DNA of 64,000 nucleotides from Pseudomonas frederiksbergensis (lineage in GTDB: Bacteria > Pseudomonadota > Gammaproteobacteria > Pseudomonadales > Pseudomonadaceae). A model generated the notes under the pieces. It was given only the letters and a program-made list of their open reading frames with translations. It was not told the DNA's origin and searched no databases. Shown here in pieces: positions 58,811-64,000 of the stretch. The DNA lies in contig NZ_MOBM01000039.1 in the NCBI RefSeq assembly GCF_003732275.1, forward strand, positions 613,013 to 677,012, read 5' to 3'. Made by a program: the position numbers and the translations under genes. Positions within the stretch are counted from its first letter, which is position 1. Each line of letters starts with the position of its first letter.

Positions 58811-59746
58811 ATGCTGAACAGTAACTTGCTTAGAAAGCTCGATATGCAGGACCTCATGGTGTTTGTCGCCGTGTATGAGCAAAGCAGCGTCACCGGTGTG
58901 TCGGAGGCGCTCTGCGTCAGCCAGTCCACCGTGAGTTACTGCCTGAAAAAACTGCGCACCAGTTTCGAAGACGAATTATTCATCAATACCCGTATGGGTA
59001 TGCGCCCCACCTACAAAGCCAGCACCATGCATACCCATGTGCTGAAAATTCTCGAAAGCATCAACCTGTGTCACGCCGGAGCGCCGACGTTCGACCCGAC
59101 CTTGCAACCGGTCACCTTCAATATCTGCGCGCCGGAGTACTTCGAGCAGTTGATCCTGCCGCGCCTGTTGAAGAGCTTCGATTTCGCCGACCTGCCGGTA
59201 ATGGTCAACATGCACAAGTTCGAAACCGACATTCCGGCTGAAGAGTTACGCGACGGTAGCCTTGACCTGGTGATCTGTTTCGGTCCGAACTTTCATCGCA
59301 GCCATACCGATTTCAACTCCAGGATGTTGCTACAAGACGATCTGGTTTGCGTCTTCGACAAACGCGCTACGCCGCTGGAACCGCGCTTGAGCCTGAAAGC
59401 ATTTACTCAACGCCGGCATGTGTTCCCGACGCCTTGGACATCTACTACCAATATGGTCGACGGCTGGCTTGCTCAACAGGCCCACAAACGACAGATAGTC
59501 GCGCGCTCCAACAGCTACAGCGCGGCGCTGAAGATGATCACCGGCACCGATTACATCCTGACCTTGCCCCGACGCATCCAGCAATTGCTGGCCAACGAGG
59601 CAATCTTCAATCACTGCGAAGCGCCCAACAACTTACCGGGCTTCACCCTGGACATGCAGTGGAGTCAAAGCGTCGATCAGGACAGCGCCAACACCTGGTT
59701 ACGCGAGCAAGTGATCAAAGCCTGCGCCGAGCAGGAAATGGCCTGA
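58811..59746 (+). CDS. LysR-family regulator downstream of the transporter pair
   Basis: A 311-residue LysR regulator of the NodD/PcpR-like subgroup, whose HTH reads EQSSVTGVSEALCVSQSTVSYCLKKLRTSFED (about residues 20-55). The effector domain has the FNICAPEYFEQLILPRLL opening. It ends two bases before the convergent CHMI gene. Candidates for control are the two upstream transporters or the isomerase; neither is settled. Confidence 0.85.
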   Translation: MLNSNLLRKLDMQDLMVFVAVYEQSSVTGVSEALCVSQSTVSYCLKKLRTSFEDELFINTRMGMRPTYKASTMHTHVLKILESINLCHAGAPTFDPTLQPVTFNICAPEYFEQLILPRLLKSFDFADLPVMVNMHKFETDIPAEELRDGSLDLVICFGPNFHRSHTDFNSRMLLQDDLVCVFDKRATPLEPRLSLKAFTQRRHVFPTPWTSTTNMVDGWLAQQAHKRQIVARSNSYSAALKMITGTDYILTLPRRIQQLLANEAIFNHCEAPNNLPGFTLDMQWSQSVDQDSANTWLREQVIKACAEQEMA

Positions 59747-59748
59747 AC

Positions 59749-60114
59749 TCAGAGGCCAATGGCAGTCTTGGTGTAGGACTCTCGATCGATGTCGAGGATT
59801 TCCACACACAGCTGGACCTCAACCCCCGCCGGCCATTCACACAAATCCTGCACCACGGCCAACAGGCTTTCAGACAACTGCTTTTTGATCTCCGGTGAAC
59901 GACCGCTCAACAGCGCCAGCTTCACATGCACAAACGCTCGCTCGCCCAATGCGGTGCCAACCTTGAAACTCTCGACCTTCACTGCACGGCTCTTGATATC
60001 GAACTCGGCCGCAAACTGACCGGAAGCCATCAACGCATTATTGAGTCGGATCAACGCCATATCGGCATTCAGTTCGGGCAAGTTAGCGGTGTATTCCATG
60101 TGCAGGTGAGGCAT
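59749..60114 (-). CDS. 5-carboxymethyl-2-hydroxymuconate delta-isomerase (CHMI)
   Basis: A 121-residue CHMI-family tautomerase. Pro1 after Met removal (MPHLHMEYTANL) is the catalytic base, and the FVHVKLALLSGRSPEIKKQLSESLL stretch matches the family. In homoprotocatechuate (4-hydroxyphenylacetate) breakdown this step isomerises CHM. No other hpa genes are in the window, so it may serve elsewhere in the pathway or act on another enol. It is convergent with the preceding LysR gene. Confidence 0.85.
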   Translation of the reverse strand: MPHLHMEYTANLPELNADMALIRLNNALMASGQFAAEFDIKSRAVKVESFKVGTALGERAFVHVKLALLSGRSPEIKKQLSESLLAVVQDLCEWPAGVEVQLCVEILDIDRESYTKTAIGL

Positions 60115-60174
60115 GACAGGGCTCCTGAAGATTGGCAGAAAGGTTGTACATATAACACAGCGCCGCCGCCCTAC

Positions 60175-61101
60175 TCACTGGGACAGCGGAAGGATCGGCC
60201 GCTCACTCATGAACGCCTCCAGACGCGACCGTAGCCACCGTTCAGCTGGATCGCTGTCAACATGGCTGAGCCAGACCATGGACAGGTCCAGGGTCGGCGT
60301 CTTGAACGGAAACGGCTCCTTGAATAGTTGGCCTGACGCGGCCATCGCTTCGGCCGTGTAATCCGGCAGGCTGGCGATCAGATCGGTGCCGGCGAGCAAG
60401 GCCGGCAACGAGCTGTATTGCGGGACGGACAGCACTACGTGGCGCGTACGACCAATCTCCGCCAGCCATTCATCGGCGTAGCCACTGACATTGGCAGTGT
60501 GGGACACCAGCACATGCGGCCGCGAGCAATATTCATCGAGGCTCAGCGGTGTGTCCGATGCGTCTGCACGCAAAATACTGGGCTGGATGTTTCGCAGCAA
60601 TTTGCGCTTGGCGTTGGCTGGCAAGCCCCGGGTCTGGCTGATACCAACGGTGATATCGCCAGACGCCAGCAGGTCCGGAATGCGCCAGTAGTCGACATGC
60701 TGGACCACGAACACCACCTTCGGCGCTTCCTGGCGCAAAGCACGCAGTAGCGGCGGCAACAGGCCGAACTCGACATCGTCCGACAGCCCGATGCGAAACG
60801 TCATGGTGCTGCTGAGCGGATCGAAATCGTGGGTCAGGCTCAAGGCCACCGACAGCGAATCCAGCGCCGGTGACAGGTGCTGAATGATCTCCTCGGCCCG
60901 CGCCGTCGGCTCCATGCGATGGCCGACCCGAATGAACAGCGGATCGTTGAACATCGTCCGCAAGCGGTTCAGCGCCGCACTGATGGTCGGCTGACCGAGA
61001 AACAGCTTCTCCGCCACCCGTGTGACGTTGCGCTCAAGCATCAATGTCTCGAATACCACCATCAGGTTGATGTCGGCCTTGCGCAGTTCGTTGCGGTTCA
61101 T
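60175..61101 (-). CDS. LysR-family regulator related to MexT
   Basis: A 308-residue LysR regulator whose HTH (NVTRVAEKLFLGQPTISAALNRLRTMFNDPLF) and effector start (FRIGLSDDVEFGLLPPLLRAL) closely follow the MexT/NodD-like subgroup as I recall it from P. aeruginosa. The next genes are not mexEF-oprN, so it is a paralogue or orphan. The ATG at 61101 aligns with MexT's MNRN start; the longer frame to 61242 would cross the promoter region. GGGGTG is the nearest ribosome-site-like sequence. Confidence 0.83.
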   Translation of the reverse strand: MNRNELRKADINLMVVFETLMLERNVTRVAEKLFLGQPTISAALNRLRTMFNDPLFIRVGHRMEPTARAEEIIQHLSPALDSLSVALSLTHDFDPLSSTMTFRIGLSDDVEFGLLPPLLRALRQEAPKVVFVVQHVDYWRIPDLLASGDITVGISQTRGLPANAKRKLLRNIQPSILRADASDTPLSLDEYCSRPHVLVSHTANVSGYADEWLAEIGRTRHVVLSVPQYSSLPALLAGTDLIASLPDYTAEAMAASGQLFKEPFPFKTPTLDLSMVWLSHVDSDPAERWLRSRLEAFMSERPILPLSQ

Positions 61102-61215
61102 CCATTGCACCCCAGTCCCCAAGACTGGAGACAGTTTAGGGAGGTGTGGCAATCGGCGTCTATGCTGGCTGGCAAATGACCTGACCCATAAAAACCTGGG
61201 AGCCCGGGGAAAAAC

Positions 61216-61240
61216 GAAGCTGCTCTGATTGAGCAGCTTC
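61216..61240 (-). terminator. Rho-independent terminator of the DUF1508 gene
   Basis: Perfect ten-base stem GAAGCTGCTC (61216-61225 / 61231-61240) with a five-base loop; on the minus strand it is followed by G and a T-run (complement of 61210-61214). Confidence 0.85.
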
Positions 61241-61253
61241 ACCGCCCTGGAGT

Positions 61254-61445
61254 CTATATCTCCTTGACCGGGGTCTGATCATGAGTCCCTTTGATCAAAC
61301 TGATGGCATGCACGCAATCAGACTTGTTGACGTAAGCCTCCCCACTGGCAATCGTTTCATGATTCCCCGCCCGCAAACGCCAGCGCCATTGGCCCTTGCC
61401 AGTTTGTGCGATACCACGGGTTTGCCTGTAAATCTCAAAATACAT
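61254..61445 (-). CDS. DUF1508 (YegP-like) small protein
   Basis: A 63-residue protein with the DUF1508 pattern: MYFEIYRQ opening, WRWRLRAGNHETIASGEAY core and a SDCVHAISLIKG helix. AAGGAG six bases upstream of the ATG is a strong ribosome site, and a good terminator follows at 61216-61240, so this small gene is well supported. YegP-type domains occur singly or in tandem; their role is unknown. Confidence 0.85.
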   Translation of the reverse strand: MYFEIYRQTRGIAQTGKGQWRWRLRAGNHETIASGEAYVNKSDCVHAISLIKGTHDQTPVKEI

Positions 61446-61742
61446 TGATCGCTCCTTGCGACTGCTGATTACGACAGATCAGTGACCTGCGAAACCAGAG
61501 TAGATGAGGAATTTTTGAGGCAATGGCTTTCAATGTCAGGGGATGTTTCGGAGAAAAACCCTTGATTCGCGGGACGATCAATAGATACGGGGGGTGGTAA
61601 TTAAAGAGACTCGGTGACGTCAGCTTTCCCGTAAATATGCATATTTTTCTTACGCTGTTGGCCTGATTTATCCGACACCAAAAATTTGGGGTAAAAAGTC
61701 GGAGGAGCGCGAAATGGTCCAATATAAAAAGCTGCGCAAACG
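61446..61742. other. AT-rich intergenic region
   Basis: About 300 bases with lower GC than the surroundings. I support no gene: an ATG at 61714 with GGAGGAG before it opens a plus-strand frame, but this runs through the terminator and antisense to the tRNA. The promoter of the DUF1508 gene is presumably here. Confidence 0.5.
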
Positions 61743-61779
61743 AAAAAGCCCCGTAGCTTATTCAGCTACGGGGCTTTTT
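61743..61779. terminator. Terminator downstream of tRNA-Ser
   Basis: Fifteen-base perfect stem (61743-61757 / 61765-61779, AAAAAGCCCCGTAGC) with a seven-base loop; both strands end in a T-run. It lies eight bases beyond the tRNA 3' end. Confidence 0.92.
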
Positions 61780-61787
61780 CTATGTAA

Positions 61788-61877
61788 TGGCGGAGAGATA
61801 GGGATTCGAACCCTAGGTACCGGTGAAGGTACAACGGATTTCGAATCCGTCCCATTCGGCCACTCTGGCATCTCTCC
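61788..61877 (-). tRNA. tRNA-Ser (anticodon CGA)
   Basis: A 90-nt class II tRNA. The acceptor stem GGAGAGA pairs with TCTCTCC, the encoded 3' end is GCCA, the anticodon loop TTCGAAA lies in an ACGGA/TCCGT stem, the long variable arm is TGTACCTTCACCGGTACC-like, and the T-arm is AGGGTTCGAATCCCT. The CGA anticodon reads UCG. It lies 83 bp downstream of purC on the same strand, an arrangement that I recall from other Pseudomonas. Confidence 0.97.
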
Positions 61878-61960
61878 AACGGCGCGCATCATAACAACAC
61901 TTTTGCCGGAAGCGAACCCCCCAAGCGAAATTTTTCCGTGCTATCAGATGCTTGCGTCGA

Positions 61961-62674
61961 TTACAGCGGTACGCCCAGACGATTGGCGACTTCTTCATAG
62001 GCTTCGATGACGTCACCGAGACCCTGACGGAAGCGGTCCTTGTCCATTTTCTTGCCGGTGGCCTTGTCCCACAGACGGCAGCCGTCCGGGCTGAACTCGT
62101 CGCCCAGGACGATGGAGCCGTCGGAGAAAACGCCGAATTCCAGCTTGAAGTCGACCAGCAGCAGGCCGGCGTCGTCGAACAGTTTGCTCAGGACTTCGTT
62201 GACCTTGAGCGACAGTTCTTTCATGCGAACCAGTTGCTCGGCGGTGCCCCAACCGAATGCCACGACGTGGGATTCGTTGATGAACGGGTCGCCCTTGGCG
62301 TCGTCCTTCAGGAACAGCTCGAAGGTGTAAGGGTTGAGCTTCATGCCTTCTTCGACGCCCAGACGCTTGACCAGGCTGCCGGCGGCGTAGTTACGCACGA
62401 CGCACTCGACCGGGATCATGTCGAGTTTCTTCACCAGGCATTCGTTGTCGCCCAGCAGTTTGTCGAATTGAGTCGGCACGCCGGCTGCTTCGAGTTTCTG
62501 CATGATGAAGGCGTTGAACTTGTTGTTCACCATGCCTTTGCGGTCGAGCTGCTCGATGCGCTTGCCGTCGAACGCCGAGGTGTCGTTGCGAAACAGCAGG
62601 ATCAAGCGGTCAGCGTCATCGGTCTTGTAAACCGATTTGGCTTTGCCGCGGTAGAGTTCTTCACGTTTTTCCAT
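61961..62674 (-). CDS. purC: Phosphoribosylaminoimidazole-succinocarboxamide synthase
   Basis: SAICAR synthase of 237 aa, the usual bacterial length; it condenses CAIR with aspartate in purine synthesis. The start KREELYRGKAKSVYKTDD is the ATP-binding N-terminal strand pair, VECVVRNYAAGSLVKRLG the central signature and DEFSPDGCRLWD the C-terminal signature. It follows the metallohydrolase gene by 28 bp in the presumed bamC-MBL-purC operon. Confidence 0.97.
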   Translation of the reverse strand: MEKREELYRGKAKSVYKTDDADRLILLFRNDTSAFDGKRIEQLDRKGMVNNKFNAFIMQKLEAAGVPTQFDKLLGDNECLVKKLDMIPVECVVRNYAAGSLVKRLGVEEGMKLNPYTFELFLKDDAKGDPFINESHVVAFGWGTAEQLVRMKELSLKVNEVLSKLFDDAGLLLVDFKLEFGVFSDGSIVLGDEFSPDGCRLWDKATGKKMDKDRFRQGLGDVIEAYEEVANRLGVPL

Positions 62675-62702
62675 GATGGGCTCCGCTTGCTAAGTAGGTG
62701 GG

Positions 62703-63461
62703 CTAGGCGATGTGTCGCCAGTCGAGCCCTGAATCTTGATCGGCCAGTTGCAGCCAGTCCGGGTCGCACCCGAGGGTGTCGACAAAACATTGCCGGGCCA
62801 GCTGCGGCAGGTTGTTCTTGCTGCTCAGATGGGCCAGGACCAGATGTTGCAGGCCTTGCCAGCCCAACTCGGCCACCAGGAATGCCGCCTGATGGTTGTT
62901 CAAATGTCCCAATTCACCGCCCACCCGCTGCTTGAGAAAGTACGGGTAGTGACCGCGAGCCAGCATGTCACGGCAATGGTTGGACTCGATCATCAATGCA
63001 TCGAGGTCCCGGTAGCCGTCCAGCACCGTGTTGCAATACGAGCCCAGGTCGGTCAACAGGCCGAAACGCCGCTGACCATCGCTGAAGACATACTGCGTCG
63101 GCTCCTGTGCATCATGGGCCACGGCAATGACGCCGATGCTCAGGTTGCCGATTTGCAGTTGCTCGCCGCCAGCCAGAAAGCCTGCGGGTTCAATCGGTTT
63201 GCGCATCCCGCGCAGTGTCCCGCGACTGAGGTAGACAGGCAGATTGTAACGCCGAGACAGCAAACCCACGCCATGCACGTGGTCGGCATGTTCGTGGGTC
63301 ACGAGTATCGCGCTCAGTTGCGAAGGGTTTACACCCAGTCGCAGCAGGCGTTTTTCGGTTTCTCGCAGGGAGAAACCACAATCCACCAGTACATACGTGT
63401 CGTCGCTGGCTATCAGCGTGCCGTTCCCTTGGCTACCGCTGCCGAGAACGGCAAAACGCAT
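62703..63461 (-). CDS. MBL-fold metallohydrolase (YycJ/WalJ-like)
   Basis: A 252-residue metallo-beta-lactamase-fold protein. The metal motif THEHADH is at about residues 55-61, with further ligands in VAHDAQEPT and IESNHC (where the HxxC-like motif follows EAN/ESN). The VLGSGSQGN opening is typical of the YycJ/WalJ group, reported as 5'-3' exonucleases in firmicutes; the pseudomonad role is not fixed. It starts four bases after the bamC stop, so it is co-translated with it. Confidence 0.88.
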   Translation of the reverse strand: MRFAVLGSGSQGNGTLIASDDTYVLVDCGFSLRETEKRLLRLGVNPSQLSAILVTHEHADHVHGVGLLSRRYNLPVYLSRGTLRGMRKPIEPAGFLAGGEQLQIGNLSIGVIAVAHDAQEPTQYVFSDGQRRFGLLTDLGSYCNTVLDGYRDLDALMIESNHCRDMLARGHYPYFLKQRVGGELGHLNNHQAAFLVAELGWQGLQHLVLAHLSSKNNLPQLARQCFVDTLGCDPDWLQLADQDSGLDWRHIA

Positions 63462-63465
63462 GTGA

Positions 63466-64000
63466 TCAGCCCAGGTTGTCCTGAATCACGCTCAACACTT
63501 TACGCGCCACGTCTGCTGGCGCCACGGTGTTGATGTTTTTCTCGACGGTGACTTGTACGTTCTCGCCAACCTTGCTCAGGCGAACCTGATAACGCTCGGC
63601 GCGGGCTTCAACTTCTTCCTTGCTCGGCGCGCTGCCGAACAGACTACTGAAGAAGCCAGGCTTCTCGTCTTTCTTCTCGGCTTTTTCGGCGAGGTTGATG
63701 TAGTACAGCCCCAGGCTGCGGTTGATGTCTTCAACGCGCCATTCGCCCTGTTCCAGCGCACGACCGACACTCGACCAGGCACGATCCAGATCGGAACCGA
63801 CGTTGAGCACCGGGTTGCCGCTGCCATCTTCGGTCAGGCTGACACGACTTGGCGTATCGAAATCACGAGAGGCCAGCATGGAGACCGAACCGCCCTTCTC
63901 CGAGGTGCGGCTCATGCTCGCGAGCATGTCGTCGACCAGTGCTGCGTCCAGGCCGGTGTTAACCGAACGATTGGTGAAATCCACATTGGCGGTGCTGCCG
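63466..64000 (-). CDS. bamC: Outer-membrane assembly lipoprotein BamC, 5'-truncated
   Basis: The frame is open to the end of the window, so the N-terminus with its lipobox lies beyond. About 178 C-terminal residues are visible: the DRAWSSVGRALEQGEWRVEDINRSLGLYYI helix-grip segment and a second helix-grip domain ending KNINTVAPADVARKVLSVIQDNLG are characteristic of BamC/NlpB. It is an accessory lipoprotein of the BAM complex, which folds outer-membrane proteins. Being followed by the metallohydrolase, purC and tRNA-Ser matches the order I recall in P. aeruginosa, where dapA lies upstream. Confidence 0.88.
   Translation of the reverse strand, partial: GSTANVDFTNRSVNTGLDAALVDDMLASMSRTSEKGGSVSMLASRDFDTPSRVSLTEDGSGNPVLNVGSDLDRAWSSVGRALEQGEWRVEDINRSLGLYYINLAEKAEKKDEKPGFFSSLFGSAPSKEEVEARAERYQVRLSKVGENVQVTVEKNINTVAPADVARKVLSVIQDNLG

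Noticed and set aside
61714..62010. Plus-strand ORF of 98 codons with GGAGGAG before its ATG
   Set aside because: It reads through a strong bidirectional terminator and antisense to tRNA-Ser and the 3' end of purC; the ribosome site is probably coincidental.

Overview
The window reads as chromosomal DNA of a fluorescent-group Pseudomonas. The grounds are GC-rich codon use, dense Pseudomonas-type REP palindromes of at least three sequence families, and several gene neighbourhoods I recall from Pseudomonas genomes: phosphate-type porin / ECF sigma / C8-type KAS III / hrpA, rnd-ycgL-hydroxyacid dehydrogenase, and bamC-metallohydrolase-purC-tRNA-Ser. I see no phage, transposase, rRNA or CRISPR. 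Nearly all genes look intact; the two at the window edges are cut.

Layout. 1-8.1 kb: a partial ZntB/CorA-type channel, a PiT phosphate transporter, a PACE efflux pump with its divergent LysR regulator, a four-gene ECF42-type sigma operon (SnoaL-like, DGPF/YciI, AHSA1, sigma), a GNAT acetyltransferase and a PPOX flavoprotein. 8.3-20.2 kb: aqpZ, a FemAB-like acyltransferase, a phosphate/polyphosphate-type porin, an ECF sigma with zinc-finger anti-sigma, a KAS III enzyme, hrpA and aceK. 20.4-28.6 kb: two DMT exporters (the second behind an elaborate leader), lpxO, cysK, a DUF748 protein, and a MoxR ATPase / VWA pair. 28.7-33.5 kb: pxpABC (5-oxoprolinase) downstream of an MFS transporter and divergent from a LysR gene. 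33.5-38.9 kb: a compact siderophore locus (Fur-box candidate, NIS synthetase, MFS exporter, TonB-dependent receptor). 39-53 kb: mostly housekeeping or conserved unknowns (class II amidotransferase, oligopeptidase B, cNMP-binding protein, YajD, TrmH-like methyltransferase, YcgN, YcgL, RNase D) and a protease-like protein that has lost its zinc ligands. 52.8-61.4 kb: eptA, a glutamine-synthetase-like gamma-glutamyl ligase, CynX-type MFS and DMT transporters, two LysR regulators and a CHMI isomerase. 61.7-64 kb: tRNA-Ser(CGA), purC, a metallohydrolase and partial bamC.

Points of most interest. (1) Upstream of the DMT exporter at 21485-22348 there is a good promoter, a 5' hairpin and an unlisted proline-rich 54-codon ORF. 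The bases just before its start codon are exactly complementary to the bases around its stop codon, which suggests a translation-coupled attenuator. (2) The one-synthetase NIS siderophore locus resembles in layout loci that make rhizoferrin-type carboxylates with a single synthetase, while its receptor resembles citrate-hydroxamate receptors; the product cannot be named from sequence. (3) Two perfect long palindromes (31 and 23 bp arms) sit directly against stop codons and match none of the REP families. (4) The protein at 46634-47863 is a gluzincin-like pseudoenzyme.
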